From NCBI GenBank assembly GCA_023489335.1, contig JAMDCP010000007.1, forward strand, positions 124,001-188,000: 64,000 nt of DNA, given 5' to 3'. The notes under the pieces are model-generated. The model was not told the DNA's origin and searched no databases. It worked only from the letters and a program-made list of their open reading frames with translations. The DNA comes from Deltaproteobacteria bacterium. Lineage in GTDB: Bacteria > SZUA-79 > Acidulodesulfobacterales > Acidulodesulfobacteraceae. A program made the translations under genes and the position numbers. This document shows positions 36,270-46,149 of this stretch, piece after piece (position 1 is the first letter of the stretch; the number at the start of each line of letters is the position of its first letter).

Positions 36270-37451
36270 TCAAAAGGATACCGCTTCTTTTATTCTATTT
36301 AAACCTTCTTTTATGACATCGAGGCTTGTTGCGAAAGACAGCCTTATAAAATTATCATTCCCAAACTCAATGCCGGGAACGGCGGCAACAAGGTATTTAT
36401 CTAAAAGATAATCGCAAAATTCGGTCGAGGAATTTATTTTATTCCCGCTTTCGTCAAAGACCTTTGAAATATCGGCAAATATATAAAATGCCCCATCCGG
36501 TTTAACGGGGGTAATGCTTTTTATGTTTTTGCCAAAAAAATCCATCATGTAATCCCTTCTTTTTTGAAATTCGTTCCGCATCATAACGGTAAAATCATAA
36601 CCGCCTTTTAGCGCCGCTAAGGCGCCGTATTGAGCGAATGTCGTAGGGTTGGATGTGCTTTGAGACTGGATATTATTCATTGCCGATATTAAATCTTTGG
36701 GGCCTGCCGTGTAGCCTATTCTGAATCCGGTCATAGAATATGTCTTAGAAACCGCATTGACGGCAATGGTATTTTCTTTCATTGATTTGCCAGCCATCAA
36801 CGCATTAAAAAATTTTTTATCGTCAAAGATTATTTTTTCGTAAATATCGTCTGTTATAATATATAAATCGTGCTTCTTGACAAAGTTTGCAATTTCAATA
36901 ATATCTTTCTCGTCCATTAAAACCCCCGTCGGATTGGAAGGGCTGTTTATGATTAATCCCCTTGTCTTTTTCGTCAAATTACTTTCAAGCATTCTCAGGT
37001 TAAATTTAAACCCGTTTCCGGATGTATCGACTACAACGGGGACGCCTCCCGAAAGTTTTATGATTTCGGTATAAGACACCCAATAGGGAGAGGGAACGAT
37101 AATCTCGTCGCCTTCGTTTAAGAGAGCCGAAAAGAGATTGTAAAGGCTATGCTTTCCTCCGCAGGAAACGATTATCTCGCCCTGTTCATACCTGACATTA
37201 TAATCGGATAAAAACTTATCCGCAATTGCCGATTTAAGCTCATCGATTCCCGAAACAGGGGTATATTTGGTATAGCCCTTGTCAAGGGCATCTTTTACGG
37301 CGTCTTTGATATAACCCGGGGTATCGAAATCCGGCTCGCCCGCCCCAAAGCCGATAATATTCTTTCCTTCGGCTTTAAGTTTTTTAGCCTTTGCGGTTAT
37401 GGCAAGGGTGGCTGACGGTTTTATTAAAGATGCCCTACATGAGAGTTTCAT
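36270..37451 (-). CDS. class I aspartate/aromatic aminotransferase
   Basis: A 393 aa fold-type I PLP aminotransferase. Visible blocks are GAGEPDFDTPGYIK, SPSNPTGVLMDEKD, the aspartate-tyrosine pair ITDDIYEK, and the PLP lysine in VSKTYSMTGFRIGY, with FIRLSFATS near the end. This is the family of thermostable aspartate aminotransferases, using aspartate or related amino acids with 2-oxoglutarate. It overlaps coaD by 17 bp and precedes lpxK. Confidence 0.92.
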   Translation of the reverse strand: MKLSCRASLIKPSATLAITAKAKKLKAEGKNIIGFGAGEPDFDTPGYIKDAVKDALDKGYTKYTPVSGIDELKSAIADKFLSDYNVRYEQGEIIVSCGGKHSLYNLFSALLNEGDEIIVPSPYWVSYTEIIKLSGGVPVVVDTSGNGFKFNLRMLESNLTKKTRGLIINSPSNPTGVLMDEKDIIEIANFVKKHDLYIITDDIYEKIIFDDKKFFNALMAGKSMKENTIAVNAVSKTYSMTGFRIGYTAGPKDLISAMNNIQSQSTSNPTTFAQYGALAALKGGYDFTVMMRNEFQKRRDYMMDFFGKNIKSITPVKPDGAFYIFADISKVFDESGNKINSSTEFCDYLLDKYLVAAVPGIEFGNDNFIRLSFATSLDVIKEGLNRIKEAVSF

Positions 37452-37971
37452 CGTTTTCTCCTTTGGAATAAATTTTCACAAGCTCGGAGGCTATTAACTT
37501 TGGAACCATGCTGGAAACATCTCCTCCAAGACGGGAAATCTCCTTAACTATCGTGGAACTTAAAAATGAGTACTTTTCGGCGGTCATCATAAATATAGTC
37601 TCTATGTCGGAATTAAGCGTCCTGTTGGTTATTGCAAGCTGAAGCTCGTATTCAAAATCGGAAACCGCCCTAAGCCCCCTTATGATTACCTTTGCGTTAA
37701 TGCTTTCTACATACTTAACAAGGAGTCCCTTTAAGGCTATTACTTCAACCCTGTTATTGTCTATTTCTTCGTCTTCTTTTAAAATCCTGTCTATAAGGTC
37801 AATCCTCGTGGATTGCTTAAAAAGATAAGGCTTCTTTTTATTGCAGGCAACCGCTACAACCACCTTGTCGAATATGCTGAGGCTTCTTTTTAAAACATCT
37901 AAATGACCATAGGTAATGGGGTCGAATGAACCCGGGTAAACGGCGGTTTTATATTTAGATATATTTGCCAA
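37435..37971 (-). CDS. coaD: phosphopantetheine adenylyltransferase
   Basis: Catalyses the next-to-last step of coenzyme A synthesis. The HxGH-type nucleotide site appears as YPGSFDPITYGHLDVLKRS, and RGLRAVSDFEYELQLA and SSTIVKEISRLGGDV are conserved. The start is TTG at 37971. It overlaps the downstream aminotransferase gene by 17 bp. Confidence 0.96.
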   Translation of the reverse strand: MANISKYKTAVYPGSFDPITYGHLDVLKRSLSIFDKVVVAVACNKKKPYLFKQSTRIDLIDRILKEDEEIDNNRVEVIALKGLLVKYVESINAKVIIRGLRAVSDFEYELQLAITNRTLNSDIETIFMMTAEKYSFLSSTIVKEISRLGGDVSSMVPKLIASELVKIYSKGENDETLM

Positions 37972-38082
37972 TTAATTATCCTCTATTTTATTCATAGATA
38001 TATGAGATATATAAGCAATATATTATAAAACTTAACGATTATTTTTTCAATAAAATTTAGGACAACAAATCCTGAGTTCTAT

Positions 38083-38110
38083 TTGAAAAAGTTTCGGGCA
38101 ATGTTATAAT
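38083..38110 (+). promoter_or_regulatory. probable sigma-70 promoter of the copper ATPase gene
   Basis: A ttgaaa -35 box at 38083-38088 and a perfect tataat -10 box at 38105-38110 are 16 nt apart, about 78 bp before the ATG. There is no clear CueR-type inverted repeat between them that I could identify, so metal control is not shown. Confidence 0.5.
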
Positions 38111-38187
38111 AAATAACAGGATATAATAACGGCACAAAATATGCGAATCTTTTTAATTTTAATATACTAATCAAGTGGGAGCATACT

Positions 38188-40815
38188 ATGAAAAATGAAA
38201 AAATAGCCGTTTACGGAATGACCTGTGAACACTGCGTAAAAACGGTAACAAAAGCTATCTCTTCCGTTAAGGGCGTAAATTCGGTCAATGTAAGCCTTAA
38301 AGGCAGATATGCCGATGTAGCTTACGATGAGACAATGACGGGCACGGGCGATATCAAAAAAGCTATAGAAGATGCGGGCTATAGCACCAAAGACGGGGAA
38401 GACGAGGAAGACGGCGACAGTAAAGAAGACGATGACATTAAAATAAAAAGCCCTCCCGCTGCTGGTGATACGACTCAAACCGCAGCGCCGCAAAAGCAAC
38501 AATATAAATTTAAGATAGAGGGAATGCACTGTGCCAACTGCGCAAGAACCATCGAAAAAGGTGTCGGCAAGATTGAAGGAGTAAATACCGTAACGGTAAA
38601 TTTTGCGGGGGAAAGCGGATATGTATCGTTCGACCCGTCCATAACATCTAAAGAGGCTATATTTAAAGCCGTAACGGAAAGCGGATATACCCCCGAGGAT
38701 GAGGAGGAAAACCCTGGGGAAGCGGAAAAAACTTTACTTGCGATTGCGCCTGTTTCTCCGCTTATTTCCTGGTTCGATAAATGGTTCCGCAAGATTCCCG
38801 ATTGGAAAAAAGACCTTAACTGGCTGATATTCACATTCATTCTTGCAATTCCCGTTGTTGTCCTGACCTATAAAAATATGTTCGGTATGTCGGGAATTCC
38901 GGGTAAAGCAAATATATTTATACTATTTATAATAGCCTCGGTAGTCCAATTTACTGCCGGATTTACATTTTATAAAGGAGCGTATTATTCTTTAAAAAAT
39001 TTTTCTGCCAATATGGATGTGTTGGTTTCGCTGGGTATTTCCGCCGCATATTTTTATTCCGTTGCGGGGGTATTTCTATTTAAAGGAGAACTTTATTTCG
39101 ACACGGCCGTTTTGCTTATACTTTTTATCAGAACGGGAAAACTGCTGGAAAAGATTTCAAAACAGAGGGCGGCTTCCTCATTAAAAGCCTTATTTAAACT
39201 TCAGGCCAACAAAGCGAACCTTATCGAAACCGGCGGGGCGGTGAAGGAGGTGGATACTTCGAGCGTGAAAGCAGGGGATATTCTTTTGGTAAAAAAGGGG
39301 GATAAAATTCCTGTTGACGGCGTAATTATAGAGGGACAAACCCAGATAGACGAGTCCATGCTGACGGGCGAAGCTATTCCTGTAGAAAAAGCGGTTAACA
39401 GCGAAGTGAGCGGAGCAACGATAAACAGCGGACAGGTTATTAAAATGAAAGCTTTGAGGGTCGGCAAAGATACCGTCCTTTCCCAAATAGTCAGGCTTGT
39501 GGAAGATGCACAGGCAGATAAGGCGCCGATTCAGCGAATAGCCGATGAAGTAACCAATTATTTCGTTCCAATCGTCGTTATAATATCTTTAATAACATTC
39601 ATATCATGGAGATTTATTTTTCATTCTAATTTCTTATTCGCCCTATCCGCCGCTATTGCGGTGTTGGTTATAGCCTGCCCATGCGCTATGGGCCTTGCCA
39701 CGCCTATGGCTCTTATGGTTGGAAGCTCGATTGGCCTCGAAAAGGGGATATTAATAAAAAAATCATCCGGCCTCGAAGAAATAGCAAGAATAAACGCCGT
39801 TGTTTTTGATAAAACCGGTACAATTACTTACGGCAAGCCTGATGTAACGGATATAATGCCATTAGGCGGCTTGCCCGCGAATGAAATTTTAAAAATTGCG
39901 GCTTACGGGGAGGGTTTCTCCTCCCACCCTATCGCATCGGCAATCGTTAATAGATATAACGATTACAATAAACAAGCCGATAACCCTGGCGAAACAGCCG
40001 AAAATAACGGCTTGGCTGACGCAGAGGTTAAACCCATGGATTATAAAGAAATAGGCGGCCTCGGCATAACATTTAATTACGCCGGAAAAAAGATTCTTAT
40101 CGGGAAGAGAGGATTATTCGAAACCGAAAATATCGATTTATCTAAATTTAACGAACTCGAGGAAAAATATACAAAAGAAGGCAAAACCGTTATCGGAATT
40201 TCTACCGGCGGTGATTTGGCGGGTATTATTACTTTAGCGGACAAAGTTAAAGAAGATGCAAAAGAGGCGATAACTAAATTAAAATCTATGGGTATAGCTT
40301 CATATCTTTTAACGGGGGATAATTTAAATTCGGCCGTAATGGTCGCATCGCAGGTAGGTATAGATGAAAAAAACGTTATTGCAAATGTTTTACCACAGGA
40401 CAAACTTAATGAGATAAAAAAACTAAAAAATCTCGGTTTAAAAGTCGCTATGGTCGGGGACGGAATTAACGATGCGCCGGCGCTGGCTTATGCCGATGTT
40501 GGAATAGCGATAGGCAGCGGAACGGATGTCGCAAGGGAAACCGGCGACATTATATTAGTAAAAAGCGATATTAAAGATGCTTATAAAAGCGTGGCGCTCG
40601 GCAGAAAAACTTTAAACAAGGTTAAGCAAAATCTTTTTTGGGCTTTTTTCTTTAACGGGCTGGGCATTCCTTTTGCGGCTGGACTTTTTTACCACTTCAC
40701 CGGCTGGCTGCTTCCGCCGGCTTTTGCGGGTGCCGCAATGGCGGTTTCCAGCATAACCGTATCGCTTAATTCGATTATGTTAAGGGGTTATTCAAAGAAA
40801 ATGGATAAATTATAA
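38188..40815 (+). CDS. copA: copper-type heavy-metal P1B ATPase
   Basis: An 875 aa metal exporter. Two heavy-metal-associated domains lie at the N-terminus (GMTCEHC near residue 11 and GMHCANC near residue 111) joined by an acidic linker. The membrane metal site is [11 protein letters not shown], the phosphorylation site DKTGTIT, and the hinge [21 protein letters not shown] plus CxxC domains indicate Cu(I)/Ag(I) export from the cytoplasm by family knowledge. A shadow frame overlaps the linker on the other strand and is not a gene. Confidence 0.94.
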   Translation: MKNEKIAVYGMTCEHCVKTVTKAISSVKGVNSVNVSLKGRYADVAYDETMTGTGDIKKAIEDAGYSTKDGEDEEDGDSKEDDDIKIKSPPAAGDTTQTAAPQKQQYKFKIEGMHCANCARTIEKGVGKIEGVNTVTVNFAGESGYVSFDPSITSKEAIFKAVTESGYTPEDEEENPGEAEKTLLAIAPVSPLISWFDKWFRKIPDWKKDLNWLIFTFILAIPVVVLTYKNMFGMSGIPGKANIFILFIIASVVQFTAGFTFYKGAYYSLKNFSANMDVLVSLGISAAYFYSVAGVFLFKGELYFDTAVLLILFIRTGKLLEKISKQRAASSLKALFKLQANKANLIETGGAVKEVDTSSVKAGDILLVKKGDKIPVDGVIIEGQTQIDESMLTGEAIPVEKAVNSEVSGATINSGQVIKMKALRVGKDTVLSQIVRLVEDAQADKAPIQRIADEVTNYFVPIVVIISLITFISWRFIFHSNFLFALSAAIAVLVIACPCAMGLATPMALMVGSSIGLEKGILIKKSSGLEEIARINAVVFDKTGTITYGKPDVTDIMPLGGLPANEILKIAAYGEGFSSHPIASAIVNRYNDYNKQADNPGETAENNGLADAEVKPMDYKEIGGLGITFNYAGKKILIGKRGLFETENIDLSKFNELEEKYTKEGKTVIGISTGGDLAGIITLADKVKEDAKEAITKLKSMGIASYLLTGDNLNSAVMVASQVGIDEKNVIANVLPQDKLNEIKKLKNLGLKVAMVGDGINDAPALAYADVGIAIGSGTDVARETGDIILVKSDIKDAYKSVALGRKTLNKVKQNLFWAFFFNGLGIPFAAGLFYHFTGWLLPPAFAGAAMAVSSITVSLNSIMLRGYSKKMDKL

Positions 40816-40924
40816 AATAACATGCTTAATATAAAAAATAAATTTTAATGATATACTAAAATATAAGTAAATCATAATACCTTTTATCATTCATTTGTTA
40901 ATCTATCCTGCAAGGGGGGTATAA

Positions 40925-43306
40925 ATGAATATCAATCAATCCGATAAATTCCGGAATTATCTTTCGGGAAGCGAACTGGAAACAATTAATCTTTATTTCG
41001 ATGCGGCAAACTATTTAACCATAGGGCAGATTTATTTAATGGACAATCCGCTGCTGAGAACTCCCTTAAAACTCGAAGATATAAAACCGAGGTTATTGGG
41101 ACACTGGGGAACATCGCCCGGGCTTAATTTTATTTATGCCCACTTAAACAGAATAATAAAAAAATATGATTTCAATTCACTTTTTATTACAGGACCGGGG
41201 CATGGCGGTCCCGCAATCATCGCTAATACCTATATTGAGGGAACTTGCAGCGAATATTATCCTGATATTTCCGAAAACTACGACGGGCTTAAAGCGCTTT
41301 TCAGGCAATTTTCCGCGCCGGGCGGAGTCCCAAGCCATGTTTCTCCTTCGACGCCCGGCTCTATTCACGAAGGCGGCGAGCTTGGTTATGCCTTAAGCCA
41401 TGCCTACGGAGCGGCGTTAGACAATCGGGACTTAACGGTATTTTGCGTCGTAGGAGACGGCGAGGCGGAAACGGGTCCTATGGCGGCTTCATGGCATATA
41501 AATAAATTTTTAAACCCGAAAGCCGACGGCATCGTCGTTCCGATTTTACATTTAAACGGCTATAAAATTAATAACCCGACTATACTAGCCCGCATAAGCG
41601 AAGAAGAATTAACAAATCTGTTTAAAGGCTACGGATATAAACCTTATCTTGTTGAAGCGGAGGATGTTAATATAGCTCATAATAAAATGGCATTTACTTT
41701 AGATAAAATCTCAAAAGAAATCAATAAAATTAGAACCGCGGTAAACGATGAAAAAAATTCAAGGCCTGCCTATCCCATGATAATTTTAAAAACCCCCAAA
41801 GGCTGGACATGCCCCAAAGAGATCGACGGGCTTAAACTTGAGGGATACTGGCGCGCCCATCAGGTTCCGATTACTGATTTCAAAGAAAAGCCGGAACACA
41901 TAAAAATATTAGAAAACTGGATGAAATCTTATAAGCCTGAAAAATTATTCGATGAAAAAGGTTCTTTAATAAACAGAATAAAGGAATTTGCGCCCGAAAA
42001 AGAAAAAAGGATGAGCGCCAATATCCATGCTAACGGCGGCTTATTGTCAAAAGATTTAGTTCTCCCCGATTTTTCACAGTACGCCGAAAAGGTCGAAAAA
42101 CCAGCAACAGTTTACGGAAAGGCAACAACCACGCTTGGATATTATCTGAAGGATATCGTTAAATTAAATCCCGATAGTTTTAGAATTTTCAGTCCGGACG
42201 AGCATAATTCGAACAGGCTTAACGCTGTTTTTGACGCAACAAATAGGCAGTGGTGGGGCGATATTTTTAATTATGACGACCATTTAGCGCATCAGGGAAG
42301 AGTCATAGAAATTTTGAGCGAACATACTTGCGAGGGTTTGCTCGAAGGCTATTTATTAACCGGAAGGCACGGCTTTTTTTCATGCTACGAAGCCTTTATT
42401 CATATAATAGATTCTATGTTCAATCAACACGCAAAATGGCTCAAAGAGGCGGATGAGGTGGAATGGAGAAGGCCGATACCATCTTTAAATTATCTTTTGA
42501 CATCCCATGTATGGCGGCAGGACCATAACGGTTTTTCCCATCAGGACCCTGGATTTATCGACCATGTAATAACAAAAAAACCTAAATATATAAGAATATA
42601 TTTGCCGCCGGACACAAATACGCTCCTTGCAATTACCGATAAATGTTTTAGAAGTAAAAACAGGATAAATGTCATAATAGCCGGCAAGCAGGAGGAGCTT
42701 CAGTGGTATGATATGGACTCCGCCGTTAAGATTTGCAAAAAGGGGCTGGGGATAATGGATTTTGCAAGCAACGACAAGGGTGAAGAACCCGACATCGTTA
42801 TGGCATGCGCAGGGGACGTCCCGACATTAGAAACCCTTGCGGCCGTGTCTATTTTAAACAACCTTGTTCCCGAACTTAAAATAAGGGTTATTAATGTGGT
42901 CGATTTAATGACGCTGACGCCGAAGGAAGAACATCCTAACGGCTTATCCGATAAGGAATTCGACACGCTTTTTACGGAGAACAAGCCCGTGGTTTTTGCT
43001 TTTCACGGCTATCCGTGGCTGATACACAGGCTCTGTTACAGACGCAAAAACCACCCGAACCTTCACGTCCGGGGCTATAAGGAAGAAGGCACCACGACCA
43101 CGCCTTTCGATATGGCGGTGAGAAACGACTTAGACAGGTTTCATCTTGTCATGGATGTTGCGGACAGGGTAGAATCCCTTAAATATAAGGCGGCATATAT
43201 CAAAAAAGAAATGGAGGGCAGGCTGATAGACCATAAGGAATACATACTGAAATACGACGACGATATGCCGGAGATTAAAAACTGGAAAGGAAACTGGACG
43301 CTGTAA
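40925..43306 (+). CDS. phosphoketolase (xylulose-5-/fructose-6-phosphate)
   Basis: A thiamine-diphosphate enzyme that splits xylulose 5-phosphate or fructose 6-phosphate with phosphate to give acetyl phosphate. Family signatures are [36 protein letters not shown], and the ThDP motif [25 protein letters not shown]; the C-terminal [15 protein letters not shown] is also typical. At 793 aa it is full length. A strong ribosome site (aagggggg) precedes it. It gives the cell a route from pentose or hexose phosphates to acetyl phosphate; no acetate kinase or phosphotransacetylase gene is beside it. Confidence 0.95.
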   Translation: MNINQSDKFRNYLSGSELETINLYFDAANYLTIGQIYLMDNPLLRTPLKLEDIKPRLLGHWGTSPGLNFIYAHLNRIIKKYDFNSLFITGPGHGGPAIIANTYIEGTCSEYYPDISENYDGLKALFRQFSAPGGVPSHVSPSTPGSIHEGGELGYALSHAYGAALDNRDLTVFCVVGDGEAETGPMAASWHINKFLNPKADGIVVPILHLNGYKINNPTILARISEEELTNLFKGYGYKPYLVEAEDVNIAHNKMAFTLDKISKEINKIRTAVNDEKNSRPAYPMIILKTPKGWTCPKEIDGLKLEGYWRAHQVPITDFKEKPEHIKILENWMKSYKPEKLFDEKGSLINRIKEFAPEKEKRMSANIHANGGLLSKDLVLPDFSQYAEKVEKPATVYGKATTTLGYYLKDIVKLNPDSFRIFSPDEHNSNRLNAVFDATNRQWWGDIFNYDDHLAHQGRVIEILSEHTCEGLLEGYLLTGRHGFFSCYEAFIHIIDSMFNQHAKWLKEADEVEWRRPIPSLNYLLTSHVWRQDHNGFSHQDPGFIDHVITKKPKYIRIYLPPDTNTLLAITDKCFRSKNRINVIIAGKQEELQWYDMDSAVKICKKGLGIMDFASNDKGEEPDIVMACAGDVPTLETLAAVSILNNLVPELKIRVINVVDLMTLTPKEEHPNGLSDKEFDTLFTENKPVVFAFHGYPWLIHRLCYRRKNHPNLHVRGYKEEGTTTTPFDMAVRNDLDRFHLVMDVADRVESLKYKAAYIKKEMEGRLIDHKEYILKYDDDMPEIKNWKGNWTL

Positions 43307-43344
43307 TGCCTATAATACCGTGAATTTATCCTGTTATGGATTTA

Positions 43345-43535
43345 TCATTCTATAATCTTTTCTGCATATCGAAGGACAAATTTTACATTTTCAATTGCGG
43401 TTACGGCATCATTTTTGTTATAGCTTTCGGTCGGAATAAAATCTATATCGCCGTAAAAAGACAATTCGCGTTCTTTTCTTAAATCCTTTGAAATTTGAGC
43501 TATTTTTTGAGCTTCTGCGAACGAAATATTTTGAG
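43345..43535 (-). pseudogene. C-terminal remnant of a HEPN-domain protein
   Basis: No start codon is present. In this frame the minus strand reads ISFAEAQKIAQISKDLRKER, then FYGDIDFIPTESYN and VKFVLRYAEKIIE before a stop, which resembles the last helices of HEPN toxins paired with minimal nucleotidyltransferases. Stops lie directly upstream. It appears to be decayed DNA left from a toxin-antitoxin pair. Confidence 0.45.
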
Positions 43536-43541
43536 GTCATA

Positions 43542-43655
43542 TTATATTATTATATCCTCATAAGGTTTATAATCCGGCTTTAAGTCCCAGAAAAATGCGT
43601 TACCCCTGAAAATTCTTTTAGATCCTAACTCGTTTAATCTTTTGCGGAATTAGTC
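43542..43655 (-). pseudogene. C-terminal remnant of a minimal nucleotidyltransferase
   Basis: The frame reads KRLNELGSKRIFRGNAFF followed by WDLKPDYKPYEDIII and a stop. The GSKRIFRGNA..WDLKPD pattern is typical of the end of small nucleotidyltransferase-domain proteins. It lies right upstream of the HEPN remnant, as in MNT/HEPN pairs, and its 5' part is missing, apparently replaced by the truncated RhuM-like gene. Exact borders are uncertain. Confidence 0.4.
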
Positions 43656-43930
43656 CTATAGCCTACCGAAAGGATAACGTCTAAATTATAATGTTGCACC
43701 CGATAAGTTTTACCGTCTTCGGCAGTATGTGCAAATTTTGCACATACTGCATTTTCGTCAAGCTCTTTATTCTTCAGGATATTATTGATATGTTTTGTAA
43801 TAACGCTGCGATCGACATCAAAAAGACCGGCAATTTGGGATTGATTCGCCCAGAGCGTTTCTTTTTTAAAATCGCCTCTTAATTCTATTGCCCCAGATTT
43901 ATTTTGATAAATTACAATATCGTTTTTCAT
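43634..43930 (-). pseudogene. truncated RhuM-family protein
   Basis: The 98 aa ORF matches the N-terminal part of RhuM-family proteins: IELRGDFKKETLWANQSQIAGLFDVDRSVITKHINNILKNKELDE, then YRVQHYNLDVILSVGYRTNS. Full members are about 300 aa or longer, so most of the C-terminus is gone and the last residues (AKD) read into other remnant DNA. RhuM genes often accompany restriction-modification or mobile DNA. A deletion joining it to the nucleotidyltransferase fragment is the simplest explanation. Confidence 0.75.
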
Positions 43931-43934
43931 TATT

Positions 43935-44090
43935 TTACAATTCGAACCCCATATTTTTAAGCTGCTTTTTTATTTCCTTATTTAACCTTTTTTCTTCTTG
44001 CTCCGCCTTGAATTTCAAATTTTCCATACAAACCGTGCAAACTATCCAACCGCTAAAAAGTTTTAAATATTTTTCAAAAGCAAAAACCAT
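43935..44090 (-). CDS. small ORF upstream of the RhuM remnant
   Basis: Missed by the ORF track because it has only 51 codons. It reads MVFAFEKYLKLFSGWIVCTVCMENLKFKAEQEEKRLNKEIKKQLKNMGFEL. The C-terminal part is a charged helix ending NMGFEL, a type of ending found in subunits of type I restriction systems, so it may be the stump of one. It ends 4 bp before the RhuM-like ATG. It could also be non-coding. Confidence 0.35.
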   Translation of the reverse strand: MVFAFEKYLKLFSGWIVCTVCMENLKFKAEQEEKRLNKEIKKQLKNMGFEL

Positions 44091-44112
44091 GTTCCTTTTA
44101 TAATGATAATAA

Positions 44113-44514
44113 TTAATAATAAAATTCGGTAATTATATGAGGAATATTAAGATAGCGCTTGTCCGATGTAATAACCTTAAGGCCGTATTCCATGGCCGAA
44201 GCGGCAATCCATATGTCGTTTGTAGGTATGGGCGTCCCGTTTTTTCTAAGGTAATTTATTATAACGGCATATCTTTCGGAAGTTTCATTGTTAACGGCGA
44301 CAGTTTTAACCCTTGGAGATTTTAAAAATTTCAGGAGGATATCTCTATTTCGCTCTTCACGGTTCCCTAATGCGAATCCGGAGAGTAATTCCCCGATTAT
44401 GATAGAATTTATGTATATTTCATCGGAAATTTGTATGACCGATTTAACCTTGTCATGGCCTTTTAAAAAAGCGGAATACGCGCATGAATCCAATATTATT
44501 TTACTGTTTTCCAT
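44113..44514 (-). CDS. vapC: PIN-domain toxin, VapC family
   Basis: A 133 aa PIN-domain RNase. The acidic metal-binding residues are visible in ILDSCAYSAFLKG (Asp), GELLSGFALGNREER (Glu), TNDIWIAASAME and VITSDKRYLNIP (Asp residues). VapC toxins cut tRNA or rRNA. It overlaps the antitoxin gene by 19 bp, so the pair is coupled and seems intact, unlike the decayed genes beside it. Confidence 0.9.
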   Translation of the reverse strand: MENSKIILDSCAYSAFLKGHDKVKSVIQISDEIYINSIIIGELLSGFALGNREERNRDILLKFLKSPRVKTVAVNNETSERYAVIINYLRKNGTPIPTNDIWIAASAMEYGLKVITSDKRYLNIPHIITEFYY

Positions 44515-44768
44515 AACTCTTTATCTATTTTTCTATTGGATGCAAGATTTTTTTCAAATATTTTTGCTTCGTCTTCCGTCCATAAACCCGATAAAGAATC
44601 CAGGTCGTGATATATTGTTTCCTTTTTCTTTTTTTCTTTACTAATTCCTGCGGCTTTCACTACCAATGAAATGAAAGCTTTATTAAGGCTTATGCCTTTT
44701 TCCTCGGCTTCTTTTTTAACAATCGCTTCAATCTCTTCTGGTATGCCTCTTATGGTTAATTGTCTCAT
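44496..44768 (-). CDS. vapB: antitoxin, FitA/VapB-like ribbon-helix-helix
   Basis: From the ATG at 44768 the protein begins MRQLTIRGIPEEIEAIVKKEAEEKGISLNKAFISLV, a ribbon-helix-helix DNA-binding domain. The rest (HDLDSLSGLWTEDEAKIFEKNL) is the toxin-binding tail. This start has an excellent ribosome site (ggaaggagg); the track ORF's longer N-terminus does not look like protein. It should repress its own operon and neutralise the PIN toxin. Confidence 0.88.
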   Translation of the reverse strand: MRQLTIRGIPEEIEAIVKKEAEEKGISLNKAFISLVVKAAGISKEKKKKETIYHDLDSLSGLWTEDEAKIFEKNLASNRKIDKELWKTVK

Positions 44769-44864
44769 GCGCGCCTCCTTCCCTCGATTATTATGATTCA
44801 CTAATAGAATCATTATGAATCTATTTTAGCACTATAAAAAATAAATTCAAGAGGATTTCATACT

Positions 44865-45431
44865 TTATAATATTCCGTAAAACGACAAAACGGATTTGCC
44901 GTGTCTTTTTTCTTTTATTAGTTCGTAAGGCGGATATTTGTCCGGTAAAATTTCCGTTTTATCGTGCTGGACTATGATGTTCGACGGATAAAAACATGCC
45001 GCTTCGGCGCCGGTTACGATTTCATTAATAGTTTTCCCGCAAAGGCTTAAATTATAGGGAGGGTCGATAAAGATATAATCAGGCCTGTATTCTTTTAAAA
45101 ACCCTTTATCTTTATCTAATGCTTTTAAAACATCTTTTTTTATAATTCTGACCCTTTCCTCTATATTGAACTGTTTTGAGAGTTTTATAATTATGGAAAT
45201 TAGTTCGGGTGAAGTTTCTACAAAAACACAGAAAGCCGCCCCCCTTGAAACGGCTTCAAAACCTATATTGCCCGTTCCGGCATATAAATCGCAAAAAACT
45301 TTGCCTTCTATATCGCTTCCTATTACGTTGAACAATACTCCTTTTAGGAAATCCGAGGAAGGAGAAACATTTTTAACATCAAATACGCTGGGTATTTTCC
45401 TGCCTTTTAATGAACCGCTTATGATGCGCAT
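44865..45431 (-). CDS. rsmD: 16S rRNA (guanine966-N2)-methyltransferase
   Basis: RsmD methylates G966 of 16S rRNA with SAM. It begins MRIISGSLKGRKI, a hallmark N-terminus, followed by the SAM site FCDLYAGTGNIGFEAVSRGA and catalytic DPPYN (IFIDPPYNLSLC). The length 188 aa is normal. In many bacteria rsmD precedes coaD; here coaD is 7 kb away. Confidence 0.94.
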   Translation of the reverse strand: MRIISGSLKGRKIPSVFDVKNVSPSSDFLKGVLFNVIGSDIEGKVFCDLYAGTGNIGFEAVSRGAAFCVFVETSPELISIIIKLSKQFNIEERVRIIKKDVLKALDKDKGFLKEYRPDYIFIDPPYNLSLCGKTINEIVTGAEAACFYPSNIIVQHDKTEILPDKYPPYELIKEKRHGKSVLSFYGIL

Positions 45432-45457
45432 GAAATTTGATTAATTTACGAGGCCGA

Positions 45458-46090
45458 TTACTCGCCTAAATCCTCTAACTTTTTCTTATCGAGTATGATA
45501 ATATCTCTTTTGTCTATCTTTATGATGCCATGAGACGCAAAATCCTTCAGCGCCCTTGAAACAACCTCTCTTGCCGTTCCGGCGATGTCGGCAATTATTT
45601 TCTGGCTCAGCTTCTTTCCCTCAAATAAAAGAAGTATCTTTGCAATTCTTTCCTGCGTATGTTTTAATGAAAGGTCTTCTATCCTGCCCGTTAAATACCT
45701 TAATTTCTCCGTCATACTCTTTATTATATTTAAAGATATTTCGGGATGCTTGTATATCAAGCCGATTATATTTTCGCGGGACAATACATATAATTTTACA
45801 TTTGTAACGGCATCTGCCGAGGCAGGGTTTATATCGCTTGTAAATGCCGTAACATCGTTAAAAGAATCCCCTTCGTAAATAAGCTTAAGTATCTGCTCCC
45901 TGCCCTCTTTAGACGACTTATAAACCTTAACGGCTCCCCGCATAACAAAGTATATTCCTTTAGATTTTTCCCCTTCTATAAAAATATTCTCGCCCGCTTC
46001 ATAGTTTTCTTCCTTAAAAAGGGGCATAACATCATTCAAAACGCCGCCGCTTAAGGATTTAAAATAATCTATCGATTTTATATCTTCCAT
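45458..46090 (-). CDS. Crp/Fnr-family transcription regulator
   Basis: Residues 1-120 are a cyclic-nucleotide-binding-like beta barrel (GENIFIEGEKSKGIYFVMRGAVKVYKSSKEGREQILKLIYEGDSF), followed by the dimer helix and a C-terminal winged helix (ISQKIIADIAGTAREVVSRALKDFASHGIIKIDKRDIIILD). No N-terminal cysteine cluster is seen, so it is not an Fe-S Fnr. The effector is unknown. It is a lone gene; its targets are not evident. Confidence 0.92.
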   Translation of the reverse strand: MEDIKSIDYFKSLSGGVLNDVMPLFKEENYEAGENIFIEGEKSKGIYFVMRGAVKVYKSSKEGREQILKLIYEGDSFNDVTAFTSDINPASADAVTNVKLYVLSRENIIGLIYKHPEISLNIIKSMTEKLRYLTGRIEDLSLKHTQERIAKILLLFEGKKLSQKIIADIAGTAREVVSRALKDFASHGIIKIDKRDIIILDKKKLEDLGE

Positions 46091-46149
46091 AATTTAAATA
46101 ATTTAAAGCAAATGCTTCTATATTTAAGAAACCCACAAATTTAGGCGCT

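Noticed and set aside
43888-44103. 71 aa plus-strand ORF
   Set aside because: The minus strand holds a more protein-like small ORF with orderly spacing to the RhuM remnant; the plus ORF is hydrophobic shadow sequence.
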